From Nitrosospira sp. NpAV (GTDB lineage Bacteria; Pseudomonadota; Gammaproteobacteria; Burkholderiales; Nitrosomonadaceae): a stretch of 64,000 nt of DNA. The translations under genes were made by a program, and so were the position numbers. Location of the stretch: the NCBI RefSeq assembly GCF_000832065.1, contig NZ_JXQM01000001.1:434001-498000 (forward strand), given 5' to 3'. Shown piece by piece: positions 50,004 through 59,221 of this stretch. The first letter of the stretch is position 1. Every line of letters begins with the position of its first letter. Under the pieces are notes generated by a model. That model had not been told where the DNA came from and ran no database searches. It worked only from the letters and a program-made list of their open reading frames with translations.

Positions 50004-52091
50004 CTACACCTCGGTCTGCTGCGCTGCCACCAGTTCCGTCAGCAGAACTTCTTGGGCGCAGAATTTTTTGCTTGCACGGGCCAGCCTGAGACGATAATTA
50101 CCGTCGCTGTCCATTTCCCATGCTTGTGTGTTGTCCTTGAGGTATATATTCAAACCTTCGACGAGCACACGCTTTTTCAGCTTGGGCTCCAGGACAGGAA
50201 AGCATATTTCAATGCGGCGAAAAAAGTTCCGATCCATCCAGTCGGCGCTGGAAAGATACATAGCATGGGCGCCGCCACTTCGGAAATAGAAAATTCGGGT
50301 GTGCTCAAGGAAGCGTCCAATTATCGAACGCACGCGGATGTTTTCCGATAATCCCGCAATGCCGGGGCGCAAGGCGCACACACCGCGAACGATGAGATCG
50401 ATCTTTACCCCCGCGCCTGAAGCGGCATAAAGCGCTTTAATAATTTCCGGCTCAAGTAACGCATTCATTTTAGCGATGATACGCGAGGGTTTTCCCGCTT
50501 TGGCGTTCTGCGCCTCTTTATCGATAGCGACCAGCATCTGGCTGTGAAAACTGAAGGGAGACTGCCATAAATGCTTTAATTTTCCCGCCTTGCCGAGACC
50601 GGTCAATTGCATGAAGACTTCATTCACATCGGCGCAGACTTCCTCATTGCAGGTAAACAAACCGAAATCGGTGTAAAGCCGGGCAGTGCTGGGATGATAA
50701 TTACCGGTACTCACGTGCACATAACGCCGGAGTTTGCCCTCTTCGCGCCGTACTACCATTGCCATCTTGGCGTGGGTTTTGTGAGCCACCACGCCATACA
50801 CCACATGTGCGCCGACTTCCTCCAGACGGCTGGCCCAGTTTATGTTGGCCTCTTCATCGAAGCGCGCCAGCAATTCCACCACGACCGTGACTTCCTTACC
50901 GCTACTTGCCGCGGCGATAAGCGCCATCATGACCAATGAATCCGTTCCCGTGCGGTATACCGTCTGTTTGATTGCCACGACGTCGGGATCCGTCGAGGCC
51001 TGTTGAATGAAGTGAATCACTGGCTGGAACGATTGATACGGGTGATGCAGGAGAACATCGTTTTTACGAATTATCTGAAAAATGTCGGCGGCCTTTTTCT
51101 TTTGCAGCGTGAGCGGCAGACCGGGAATAAAGGGGGAGTATTTCAGATTGGGACGCGCAATGCGGTCAGGCACCTGCATCAGCCGTACAAGATTCACCGG
51201 TCCTTCCACTTGATAGAAGTCATCGCGCGAAAGGCCGAGCTGCTCTAGCAAAAAATCCGCCATGTGTTGCGGGCAGTTATCTGCCACTTCCAGCCGTACC
51301 GCGTTGCCGAAATGGCGCTGAGGCAATTCTCCCTGCAGCGCGATGCGCAGATTTTTAACCTCCTCCTCATCCACGAACAAGTCGCTATTCCGGGTGGCAC
51401 GAAATTGGTAGCAGCCCAGCACGCTCATGCCGGAGAACAATTCACCCACATGGGCATGCAGAATGGATGACAGAAATACGAAGTTATATTCGCAGGTACT
51501 GATCTCGCTCGGCAGAAGAATTACGCGCGGCAATACCCGGGGGGCTTGCACGATAGCTGTTCCGGAACTGCGCCCGAAAGCATCCTTGCCTTCCAGCTCG
51601 ACTGCAAAATTCAAACTTTTGTTGAGTACTCGCGGAAAAGGGTGCGAGATGTCAAGGCCTATGGGAGTGAGCACAGGCATCAGTTCGCGAAAGAAAAAAG
51701 CCTTGATCCATTCGCACTGGGCATCATTCCAGGCAGCGCGGCGCAGGAAGCGGATACCTTCGTTTGCAAGTCCGGGCAGGACCTCCTGATTCAATAACTG
51801 GTATTGGCGCGCCACCAGCGAATGAGCGTGCTCGGCGACCTGCTTGAATACCTGCTGCGGCAACATGCCATCGGGTCCGAAACCGTGCGTATCCAGAGTG
51901 ATCTGCTCCTTTAACCCGGCGACGCGAACCTCGAAAAACTCATCGAGATTACTGCTGACGATGCAAAGAAATTTCAGCCGCTCCAGAAGAGGATTGTCTT
52001 TATTATCGGCCTGAGCTAGAACCCGCCGGTTAAACTCGATCTGGCCGAGTTCGCGGTTGAGAAACTGGCTGCCGGTTGGGAGATTTGGCAT
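50004..52091 (-). CDS. ppk: Polyphosphate kinase 1
   Basis: It reversibly polymerises the gamma-phosphate of ATP into inorganic polyphosphate at the membrane. The 695-residue protein begins with FLNRELGQIEFNRRVL, has the nucleotide-binding region, and carries the autophosphorylated H459 in RYVHVSTGNYHPSTARLYTD. The four-domain length is typical. It is followed closely by the CYTH-CHAD gene. Together with phoU-ppx at 4-6 kb the window holds both synthesis and breakdown enzymes for polyphosphate. Confidence 0.95.
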   Translation of the reverse strand: MPNLPTGSQFLNRELGQIEFNRRVLAQADNKDNPLLERLKFLCIVSSNLDEFFEVRVAGLKEQITLDTHGFGPDGMLPQQVFKQVAEHAHSLVARQYQLLNQEVLPGLANEGIRFLRRAAWNDAQCEWIKAFFFRELMPVLTPIGLDISHPFPRVLNKSLNFAVELEGKDAFGRSSGTAIVQAPRVLPRVILLPSEISTCEYNFVFLSSILHAHVGELFSGMSVLGCYQFRATRNSDLFVDEEEVKNLRIALQGELPQRHFGNAVRLEVADNCPQHMADFLLEQLGLSRDDFYQVEGPVNLVRLMQVPDRIARPNLKYSPFIPGLPLTLQKKKAADIFQIIRKNDVLLHHPYQSFQPVIHFIQQASTDPDVVAIKQTVYRTGTDSLVMMALIAAASSGKEVTVVVELLARFDEEANINWASRLEEVGAHVVYGVVAHKTHAKMAMVVRREEGKLRRYVHVSTGNYHPSTARLYTDFGLFTCNEEVCADVNEVFMQLTGLGKAGKLKHLWQSPFSFHSQMLVAIDKEAQNAKAGKPSRIIAKMNALLEPEIIKALYAASGAGVKIDLIVRGVCALRPGIAGLSENIRVRSIIGRFLEHTRIFYFRSGGAHAMYLSSADWMDRNFFRRIEICFPVLEPKLKKRVLVEGLNIYLKDNTQAWEMDSDGNYRLRLARASKKFCAQEVLLTELVAAQQTEV

Positions 52092-52186
52092 AAAAAAAGT
52101 TGTTCTACGCGGATTCAGTTAGAAATAGGCGGAATGGCGGGCTTGCCGTCCATGCAAAGGACGCGGCCATTCTTCCCTGCCCTTTG

Positions 52187-52459
52187 TCATTTCGTGGGAG
52201 GCACATAGCCCGCAGGCTGTTCCGCCCCGGTTCCAAAAAAATAGGCTTCCATCTGTTCGGCCAGATATTTACGGGCCTTGATTTCTGCAAGATTCAGGCG
52301 GTTTTCATTGACCAGCATGGTCTGGTGTTTGATCCACCCTGCCCACGCCTCTTTTGATACGTTATCGGCAATACGCTTTCCCAACTCACCCGGATAAGGC
52401 GGAAAATCCAGCCCTTCTGCTTCTCGCCCGAGTTTGATGCATTTAACGACTCTTGCCAT
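52187..52459 (-). CDS. yggX: Oxidative damage protection protein / Fe(II) trafficking protein
   Basis: The 90-residue YggX family protein protects iron-sulfur clusters and may carry Fe(II). [20 protein letters not shown] with its single N-terminal cysteine, then [10 protein letters not shown] and [10 protein letters not shown]-like [15 protein letters not shown], are diagnostic. The ATG at 52459 matches family starts; an extended frame to 52492 does not. It lies between argA and ppk on the same strand. Confidence 0.92.
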   Translation of the reverse strand: MARVVKCIKLGREAEGLDFPPYPGELGKRIADNVSKEAWAGWIKHQTMLVNENRLNLAEIKARKYLAEQMEAYFFGTGAEQPAGYVPPTK

Positions 52460-52600
52460 TGATGGTCTCCAGATAAGAAATTGTGAGCTCATTATGGCTA
52501 CTTCGTGCTATCGCGTAAACCACGCACGGCAGCATACCATCAATGAACGCGACCAGTGGATGCCGAAATAGTGACTTGCCGCAGAAAACAATCGGCGTAA

Positions 52601-53941
52601 TTATATTTCTTTGACGAATACCTTGGAACGGCGCTGATAATTGTAGAGTCCCTGTTTGGCTTTTGGTAATTCCGCTACACCGGTTTCGATAAAACCCCGC
52701 TCGACAAACCAGTGAGCGGTCCGAGTGGTGAGGACAAATAATTTTTTACCGCCTTGCAACCGGAGCTTCGTCTCAATGTTCTTGAGCAACGCATCGCCGC
52801 ATCCGGTACTTCGATAATCGGAGTGGACGGTGAGGCATGCAAGCTCACCTGCCTTGTCGTCGGGAAAAGGGTAGAGTGCGGCGCAGCCTACGATCATGCC
52901 GTCATGCTCTACCACGACAAAGCGATCGATTTCCATTTCCAGCAGTTCGCGGTTCCGCCGCACCAGCGTACCATCGATTTCGAGCGGTTCAATCAATTGC
53001 AGGATACCGCCCACATCTTCAATTCCTGCTTCCCGCAGGTTCTGCAACGGCCCTTTCGATATCATGCTGCCGATACCGCTATGAGTGAATAATTCCTGCA
53101 ACATGGCACCATCCACATGACGGCTGATGAGGTGGACACGCGATACGCCACCTTCGCAGGCGCTTACGGCGAAAGGCAGGTACAGCTGGGCGTCATCGGA
53201 AAGTTGGGTGTTCTTGTTTGCAAGGTTCGTGAGCAACGCCTTGCTCTCGGCGACGGTCAGTTCGCGTAGCAGTGGTGGCTCTGCGCCACTACCATATTCC
53301 TTCTCTACGCCTGCGGTGTCCATCAAAAAAATAAGCTTCTCAGCTTTGAGCGCAATTGCCGCTTCAGCCGCAACGTTTTCGAGGGTCAAATTAAAAATCT
53401 CACCAGTGGGTGAATATCCCAGTGGCGAAAGCAGCGCCACCTCACCCTGTTCCAGCCGCGAGCGGATAGCCGCAATATCCACCTTGCGCACCTCGCCGGT
53501 ATGCATCAGGTCAATACCTTCGATCACGCCCACCGGGCGGGCCGTGACGAAATTTCCGCTGGCGACGCGAATATCGGCATTGGCCATGGGTGAGTTTGGC
53601 AATCCCATCGACAACAGAGCCTCAATTTCGACGCGGACGCGCCCTATCGATTCTTTCACGCATTGCAGCGTGGCGGCATCGGTGACGCGCATTCCTCTAA
53701 CATATGCCGTCTGAAGCTGGCGTTCATTCAATCGCGCTTCGATCTGCGGACGCGCGCCATGCACCAGCACCAGCCGCACACCGAGGCTCGCCAGCAAGTT
53801 GAGATCATGAACCAGCTCGACAAACTTTCCATCAGCCACCACTTCGCCACCGAAAGCAACGACGAAGGTCTTGCCGCGAAACGCGTTGATATAAGGTGCC
53901 ACTGAACGGAACCAGCTTACAAAGTCGGCGTCAGGTTTCAT
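52601..53941 (-). CDS. argA: Amino-acid N-acetyltransferase (N-acetylglutamate synthase)
   Basis: It acetylates glutamate, the first step of arginine synthesis. The 446-residue protein joins an N-terminal amino-acid-kinase-like domain, which binds the arginine inhibitor (FVVAFGGEVVADGKF, VLVHGARPQIEARL), to a C-terminal GNAT domain (GCAALYPFPDDKAGELACLT, VHSDYRSTGCGDALL). This is the ArgA architecture. It lies 80 bases downstream of rsmE. Confidence 0.94.
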   Translation of the reverse strand: MKPDADFVSWFRSVAPYINAFRGKTFVVAFGGEVVADGKFVELVHDLNLLASLGVRLVLVHGARPQIEARLNERQLQTAYVRGMRVTDAATLQCVKESIGRVRVEIEALLSMGLPNSPMANADIRVASGNFVTARPVGVIEGIDLMHTGEVRKVDIAAIRSRLEQGEVALLSPLGYSPTGEIFNLTLENVAAEAAIALKAEKLIFLMDTAGVEKEYGSGAEPPLLRELTVAESKALLTNLANKNTQLSDDAQLYLPFAVSACEGGVSRVHLISRHVDGAMLQELFTHSGIGSMISKGPLQNLREAGIEDVGGILQLIEPLEIDGTLVRRNRELLEMEIDRFVVVEHDGMIVGCAALYPFPDDKAGELACLTVHSDYRSTGCGDALLKNIETKLRLQGGKKLFVLTTRTAHWFVERGFIETGVAELPKAKQGLYNYQRRSKVFVKEI

Positions 53942-54021
53942 GCTTGCACTTTATATATCGGTAAATCCCGGGTCTTGATAGGCGCATACCTCAAGCTGTG
54001 TGCGATCCAGGTGCGGCGGAA

Positions 54022-54789
54022 TCAATAGTCACCCCATAGTGCCTGTATCGCCGCAACTGCTGCCAATGCGGCGCTCTCTGTACGGAGGATGCGCCGACCC
54101 AGGCGTATCGGAATAAAACCGGTCGTCAGAGCGGCCGCCTCTTCCTCAGGCGTGAAACCGCCTTCCGGCCCCACTACTATAGTTAAAGCAGTAATAGCGG
54201 CGGGTTCGCGAAAATCATGCAATCCCTTCCGGGCAGTGGGCAAGAGCATAAAACATGGATTGGGCGGAGCTCCATTACTTAAATTTCTCCGCTCATCCAT
54301 CTGCGAACCGAGCCAGCCGGATAATGATAGCAACGGCAACACTTGCGGCACGCGATTTCTCCCGCACTGCTCGCAAGCTGAAACCACTATTTTTTGCCAA
54401 TGCTTTATGCGTCTTTCCGCTCGCTCGCCCGAAAGTTTTACTGTGCTCAGCTTTGTGACGAGAGGCTGAACACGTGAAACGCCCAGTTCCACGGCCTTCT
54501 GCACAATCCAATCCATTTTTTCATTCGCACATATAGCCTGTGCAAGCGTGATGGCAAGTGGCGACTCACGTTCAATTTCCAGGTATTCTTCAACCGCCGC
54601 TGTCGCACCGCCTTTGCCAATACGCGCCATAGTCGCCTGGAATTCGCCCCCGCTACCATCAAATAAAATCAATTTATCGCCTTGTTCCAGTCTCAATACG
54701 CCTAAGGCATGGTGTGCGACGCCAGCGGGTAACTTGATGATCTGCCCCGCGATAATCGGTTCAGGACAGTAAAAACGGGGAAGTGCCAT
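54022..54789 (-). CDS. rsmE: 16S rRNA (uracil-1498-N3)-methyltransferase
   Basis: A SPOUT-fold methyltransferase of 255 residues that modifies U1498 of 16S rRNA. The N-terminal PUA-like domain (ALPRFYCPEPIIAGQIIKLP) is followed by AICANEKMDWIVQKAVELGV and the SAM-binding knot VGPEGGFTPEEE and IRLGRRILRTESA. The ATG at 54789 fits the family; an extended frame to 54843 does not. Confidence 0.94.
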   Translation of the reverse strand: MALPRFYCPEPIIAGQIIKLPAGVAHHALGVLRLEQGDKLILFDGSGGEFQATMARIGKGGATAAVEEYLEIERESPLAITLAQAICANEKMDWIVQKAVELGVSRVQPLVTKLSTVKLSGERAERRIKHWQKIVVSACEQCGRNRVPQVLPLLSLSGWLGSQMDERRNLSNGAPPNPCFMLLPTARKGLHDFREPAAITALTIVVGPEGGFTPEEEAAALTTGFIPIRLGRRILRTESAALAAVAAIQALWGDY

Positions 54790-55013
54790 CGTTTCCAGAG
54801 CACGGCAATCAATAATCAGTCCCCCATGATAATATAACAGCACTCCGAGGAATGTGAATATTGTCCGGACGCGCTATTCAAGAATATCTCAGTGTTTGGC
54901 TTTCAATTATATACGGTAAGTTAAGATCTTATCCGTGCTGATTCCACTTGGCATTTTTCGCCCGGCATGGATGTATCGAAAGCATTTTTTGTCATTTATA
55001 TGGGAGGAGAGAC

Positions 55014-55571
55014 ATGGCTAGCCTGGAAACGCCTGTTTGTGATTTCGGCTGGAAGGCGCCAGATTTTAATTTACCAGGTGTAGATGGGAAACGCTACACG
55101 CTGGCCTCGGTAGAGGGTGACAGGGGGTTGCTTGTGATGTTTATCTGCAACCACTGTCCCTATGTAAAGGCGATCCGGGATCGTATTGTCCGCGACGTAA
55201 GAGAATTGAGGACGCATGGTATAGGTGCCATCGCCATCATGTCGAACGATCCTGCCGACTATCCCGAGGACTCATTCGATAACATGGTACGGATAGCAAG
55301 GGAACACGATTTTCCTTTCCCCTACGTGTGGGATGAAACCCAGCAGGTAGCGAAAGCATATGGCGCGGTGTGCACACCGGATTTCTTTGGGTTTAACAAC
55401 AAACTTGAACTACAGTACCGCGGTCGGCTGGATGCCTCCCGCAAGGAGGCCGCGCCGGTTAACGCCCGCCGCGACCTGTTCGAAGGCATGCTTCAGGTCG
55501 TGAAAACCGGGCGCGGGCCTGATGATCAGATCCCCAGCATCGGTTGTTCGATCAAATGGCGGACGGAATAA
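55014..55571 (+). CDS. Thioredoxin-fold redoxin (AhpC/TSA family)
   Basis: The 185-residue product has a thioredoxin-fold start (APDFNLPGVDGKRYTLASVE) and an active-site CNHC (45-48) followed by PYV, as in redoxins fused or related to thioredoxin. It should act as a cytoplasmic thiol reductase or peroxidase; no signal peptide is seen. GGGAGGAG lies before the ATG at 55014. The next gene starts only 3 bases after its stop, so the two are co-transcribed. Confidence 0.82.
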   Translation: MASLETPVCDFGWKAPDFNLPGVDGKRYTLASVEGDRGLLVMFICNHCPYVKAIRDRIVRDVRELRTHGIGAIAIMSNDPADYPEDSFDNMVRIAREHDFPFPYVWDETQQVAKAYGAVCTPDFFGFNNKLELQYRGRLDASRKEAAPVNARRDLFEGMLQVVKTGRGPDDQIPSIGCSIKWRTE

Positions 55572-55574
55572 CAG

Positions 55575-56357
55575 GTGCTGGATGCGGTCATTAGTGCTAT
55601 TAGGGCGGTTGCACAACAGGAGATTGTGCCGCGGTACCTAAGAGTTGCGCGCCAGCGAAAGGCTGATGGCAGCCTGATTACCGAAGCTGATCTTGCCACG
55701 CAGGAAGCGCTGTCGTGCGAGTTGCGAAAAATTTGCCCCGGTGCCGTGGTGGGAGAAGAGATGACGGAACAGGAGCAAATCGACCAGTGGCTTGCAGGGG
55801 ATGCCGGACTGTGGTGCATGGATCCGATAGATGGTACCTCTAATTTTGTCAATGGCCTACCCTATTTTGCCGTTTCGGTGGCACTGATGCGGCAGGGAAG
55901 AAGCATTCTTGGTGTGGTCTATAACCCGGTCGCGGACGAAATGTTCTACGCGGAGCAAGGCGGCGGGGCCTATCTCAACGGCGAAAAGCTGCCGATCAAA
56001 GAACATGTCCCGCTACTCAGAAGCGCGATGGCGAACGTGGATTTGAAGCGGCTTAGCGCCAAACTTGCGGAGGGAGTCTGCACCAAGCGGCCGTTCTCTT
56101 CCCAACGCAACTTCGGCTCCTGTGCACTGGAATGGTGCTACACCGCCGCCGGAAGATTTGATCTTTCTCTGCATGGGGGACAAAAACTGTGGGATTACGC
56201 CGCAGGCAGTCTCATTCTGCAAGAGGCGGGTGGGCACATGTGCGGGTTCGATCAGGACGATTTCTGGGCGGAGCCGCTCTGGCAACGCTCGGCCATCGCT
56301 GCACTCGATCCAGGGCTGTTTATCCAATGGCGCGACTGGGTGCGGGCGCATCGATAA
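55575..56357 (+). CDS. Inositol monophosphatase family phosphatase
   Basis: The 260-residue product has the metal-dependent phosphatase motifs VVGEE (58-62), DPIDGTSNFVNG (83-94) and the C-terminal LWDYAAGSLILQEAGG. Members remove phosphate from inositol 1-phosphate, histidinol phosphate or 3'-phosphoadenosines. It starts with GTG at 55575, three bases after the redoxin stop. The substrate cannot be decided from sequence; histidinol phosphatase or a role in inositol phospholipids are both open. Confidence 0.85.
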   Translation: MLDAVISAIRAVAQQEIVPRYLRVARQRKADGSLITEADLATQEALSCELRKICPGAVVGEEMTEQEQIDQWLAGDAGLWCMDPIDGTSNFVNGLPYFAVSVALMRQGRSILGVVYNPVADEMFYAEQGGGAYLNGEKLPIKEHVPLLRSAMANVDLKRLSAKLAEGVCTKRPFSSQRNFGSCALEWCYTAAGRFDLSLHGGQKLWDYAAGSLILQEAGGHMCGFDQDDFWAEPLWQRSAIAALDPGLFIQWRDWVRAHR

Positions 56358-56809
56358 ATCGCGCTTTTTTATCGCCTTCCAATTCTCCCTTCCTGAATAT
56401 CCGTTTCATCGGGTAGTTGTCAATAAACCCGACCAAAATTGTCTCCTTTTGACGACAAAAAATTTAGTTCATAAACATATAGTTATTTTTAAAGCGACAA
56501 TAAACAGTCGAATTTGGAGACAAAATCTATCTGGCATAACTAATAACTTTATGATTATTAATGGATGAATGTTGTGGCATGGATTGTGCTTAATGGTAGG
56601 GCAACGAATTCGGTTAGCTCAAGCAAGAACACTTCACGACGTGGCAACCAAGCAAGTGTCCTCCCATGGTGAGTGCAGCCCGGTCAGTTCTCATACATTC
56701 ATCTATCGGGGAAACGGTGGCCATACTGAAATTGCGTGCATACCCCATACACCTCAGGTATTGCATCCCGGAAGAGACCTATGTCTACTAAATCTCTGGA
56801 CCCTCTGAC
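56358..56809. other. Intergenic region with sigma-54 promoter before the FeeM-like gene
   Basis: The 452 bases are AT-rich (56430-56565) and hold a -24/-12 promoter at 56575-56590. Between that and the start codon lie about 220 bases of leader, within which a 79-codon open frame (56569-56808) looks spurious. Confidence 0.5.
56575..56590 (+). promoter_or_regulatory. Candidate sigma-54 promoter of the FeeM-like gene
   Basis: TGGCATGGATTGTGCT matches the -24/-12 pattern TGGCACGN4TTGCT at 14 of 16 positions counting N. The invariant GG (56576-56577) and GC (56588-56589) are exactly 10 bases apart. Confidence 0.6.
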
Positions 56810-57595
56810 ATGCAACTAAATACTAAAGAATATCTGCACCCCAATATCCGCTCTCACTTCCCGGCGGGAATCAGCGAGAACTACGCTATACCACACTCTT
56901 CGTCGATTGAGCGCCACTTCGACAAAACCCCCGATGAAGAATTTGTTCTGAAGCGCAGTGGTTACCATATTCGCTTGGTGGATACACCCAGACAACGCGC
57001 CAGAGCCGGCATGCTTATTGAGCGCATGTACTCGTGGCGCGGTTACCATACGGACACCGCCGCAGCGGCGATGCTGAATAACATCAACCAATTGACGCTC
57101 GAGGCATCCAGCGAGCATCAAATTTTCGGGACGTTAACGCTGGGCATGGACTCCGAAAGGGGTCTGCTCGCGGACGAGCTTTACGAGCAGGAAATCAATA
57201 GCTTTCGTGGAGGGGGTAGAAAAGTCTGCGAACTCTCAAAACTCGCTATAGATTCCGAGTACAGCTCAAAAGAAATGCTGGCTTCACTTTTTCACCTTGC
57301 TTACATTTTTGGGCGCAATATTCATAAAGCGACAGACTTGTTTATCGAGGTCAACCCGCGTCATGCAGGGTTCTACAAACGTATGCTCGGACTTCGCCAG
57401 ATCGGAGAGGAACGAACCTGCCGGCGTGTCCAGGCGCCGGCGGTATTGATGCACCTTGAGCTGGATTATGTGGACGCCCAGATTGCTTCCTTGGCTGGCT
57501 CGTGCAAATCTGGCGAAAAGTCTCTCTATCCCTATTTCTTTTCGCGGCATGAGGAAATAGGATTAGCGCGGAAACTCCAATGGTACAACAACTGA
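56810..57595 (+). CDS. FeeM-like N-acyl amino acid synthase / exosortase-system acyltransferase
   Basis: The 261-residue product resembles the GNAT-fold long-chain N-acyl amino acid synthases (FeeM type) and the acyltransferase often found with PEP-CTERM/exosortase systems. Signatures are ERMYSWRGYHTD (71-82), IFGTLTLGMDSERGL and VCELSKLAIDSEY, and VNPRHAGFYKRMLGL, which place the acyl-ACP substrate and amine. No signal peptide. A sigma-54 promoter lies 220 bases upstream. The product may be a signalling or surface N-acyl amino acid; which amino acid is unknown. Confidence 0.72.
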   Translation: MQLNTKEYLHPNIRSHFPAGISENYAIPHSSSIERHFDKTPDEEFVLKRSGYHIRLVDTPRQRARAGMLIERMYSWRGYHTDTAAAAMLNNINQLTLEASSEHQIFGTLTLGMDSERGLLADELYEQEINSFRGGGRKVCELSKLAIDSEYSSKEMLASLFHLAYIFGRNIHKATDLFIEVNPRHAGFYKRMLGLRQIGEERTCRRVQAPAVLMHLELDYVDAQIASLAGSCKSGEKSLYPYFFSRHEEIGLARKLQWYNN

Positions 57596-57747
57596 GCCGC
57601 AGTGCCACGGGCTTGTTTTATGGCCGGAAATCTAAATTCGCCCGCTTGTAGCTTGGGAAAATAGTTTTGATTGCTCTCTACATTCCACGTCTCTACAATA
57701 AGATCCTGGAGATACCCCGAAGCAAAAAATCATAGGTGGAGGGTGGA

Positions 57748-58755
57748 ATGAGAAAGATACTCAGCGCATGTGTGCTGCTGATAACAGTGTTTTCGCTGCC
57801 TGTCGTTTGGGCTGCACCACCCAAATACGACACGCTTTATGTATTTGGCGATAGCTTGTCTGACACCGGTAACGATATTATTCTTACCAGAGTCCAGAGA
57901 ATTGATCCGCCTATCCCCCCTTCAGAGAGTCCCCACCGCACATACTACAACGGGCGCTTCTCCAATGGTCCGGTTGCGGTCGAATATCTATGGCGCCTGT
58001 TGCGAGGTAACGACAGCGCATCGCTTAACCCTTTTCTTTCCAATATCAATCTTCCCGCTCAAGGAGGCATCAACTTTGCGTTTGGGGGGTCGACGTCAGG
58101 CTACTTGAACCAGATGCCCGGAGGGATTTATGTACCGGGAGCGCTCGGTCAAATAGAATTATTCCGCAAAGCATTAAAAGGCAAACGAGCCAAAGACACT
58201 GCGTTATACACGGTTTGGACGGGGGTGAATGACTATCTACTGGGCCTGGAAGCAGGAATGAGTCCACCTTCGCCCGCTAATACTGTGGCAAACATCACTA
58301 AGGCCATACAAACGCTCCATTCCCTCGGTGCACGCAATTTCCTCATACCAAATCTGCCTAACTTGGGCTTAACCCCCTTTATTCAGGAAAAAGGGCTGGG
58401 AGCGGAATTCCTGCTGCTCACCGAAGGCCATAATGCGCTACTGTCTCAAGCCCTAAATGAGCTTACGCCCAGACTACCAGGAATCAGGATTTTCCTCGTC
58501 GACCTGTTCAAGGTATCACAAGACCTCCTGAACGAAAGCGAAAATCCCATCATTACCATGCCGCCCGCCCTTGAAACGCTTCCTGGTGGAACCGGGGCCG
58601 CAAGTTGTTTTTTTATAGATCCCACGACTTGTCCGGATGTCGATGTGACCGCCGCCTTAGCACAGCCTTTCGCTTTCTGGGATATCATGCATCCCACGAC
58701 CTTTATCCATAATTACTATGGACAAGCCATGTTTAAAAGCTTGCAACCCAAGTAA
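57748..58755 (+). CDS. Secreted GDSL (SGNH) esterase/lipase
   Basis: The 335-residue protein has a signal peptide (ILSACVLLITVFSLPVVWAA) and the block I motif FGDSLSDTGND with nucleophile S36. Block II-type GRFSNGPVAVEYL, block III GVNDY, and the C-terminal WDIMHPTTFIHNYYG with the catalytic Asp-x-x-His complete the SGNH set. It is related to the thermolabile hemolysin/autotransporter esterase group but has no barrel. It would hydrolyse acyl esters in the periplasm or outside. A GGAGGGTGG site precedes the ATG. No PEP-CTERM motif is present. Confidence 0.88.
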   Translation: MRKILSACVLLITVFSLPVVWAAPPKYDTLYVFGDSLSDTGNDIILTRVQRIDPPIPPSESPHRTYYNGRFSNGPVAVEYLWRLLRGNDSASLNPFLSNINLPAQGGINFAFGGSTSGYLNQMPGGIYVPGALGQIELFRKALKGKRAKDTALYTVWTGVNDYLLGLEAGMSPPSPANTVANITKAIQTLHSLGARNFLIPNLPNLGLTPFIQEKGLGAEFLLLTEGHNALLSQALNELTPRLPGIRIFLVDLFKVSQDLLNESENPIITMPPALETLPGGTGAASCFFIDPTTCPDVDVTAALAQPFAFWDIMHPTTFIHNYYGQAMFKSLQPK

Positions 58756-58852
58756 TAATCACCCGTAACGGTCATTTGATGAGCGATCAAGCTACTGCTC
58801 GCTGAACTCTCAAGAAAGCCCTGATGCCGTTGCAGAGAATGTCTGATTTTTC

Positions 58853-58871
58853 TTGTCGAGTATTTTTACAC
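58853..58871 (+). repeat. 19-bp direct repeat, copy 1, candidate activator site
   Basis: TTGTCGAGTATTTTTACAC is repeated exactly at 59006-59024. The two copies lie about 240 and 88 bases upstream of the -24/-12 promoter, where sigma-54 enhancer-binding proteins usually bind. Confidence 0.6.
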
Positions 58872-59005
58872 CGGGATACGAGAGATCTGCGAAATATTTC
58901 GATTAATAATCGATACTATCATTTAAATATCAATGACTTATAGGATATTCCCGCTATTAGCGCTAAGCGTTCTTATAAGATAGCCCTCAGGAAAGTTCGG
59001 AATTT

Positions 59006-59024
59006 TTGTCGAGTATTTTTACAC
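59006..59024 (+). repeat. 19-bp direct repeat, copy 2, candidate activator site
   Basis: Exact second copy of TTGTCGAGTATTTTTACAC. The bases just before it (AAAGTTCGGAATTTTTGTC) resemble AAAGTTCAGTACTTTTGTC upstream of the other PEP-CTERM gene near 60805-60823. Confidence 0.6.
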
Positions 59025-59110
59025 TTTGATAAAAGAACTACCTCAAAATTGTTTAAGGTATTATTTAATTCATTTATAGATCATAAGCTTATATAAAAAA
59101 CATCTATCCT

Positions 59111-59126
59111 AGGCACAAGGCTTGCT
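59111..59126 (+). promoter_or_regulatory. Candidate sigma-54 promoter of PEP-CTERM gene 1
   Basis: AGGCACAAGGCTTGCT fits the -24/-12 pattern: GGCAC, six bases, TTGCT. GG (59112-59113) and GC (59124-59125) are 10 bases apart. The start codon is 97 bases downstream. Confidence 0.7.
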
Positions 59127-59221
59127 TATATAAAACCGAGTAGCAAAGAGCTCGGGGAATTCAAGCTCCCACAGCGGAGTTGGAACCAAATAATTACTTT
59201 TAATCTTTTGAGGGTCACATT

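Larger units (their letters stand above)
58756..59221. other. Regulatory region of the first PEP-CTERM gene
   Basis: The 466 bases have no gene. They contain two 19-base direct repeats (58853-58871 and 59006-59024), a sigma-54 promoter at 59111-59126, and a leader of about 95 bases whose last part is very similar to the leader of the second PEP-CTERM gene. Confidence 0.65.

Noticed and set aside
56569-56808. 79-codon frame before the FeeM-like gene
   Set aside because: Its start lies on the sigma-54 promoter and the peptide shows no domain character.
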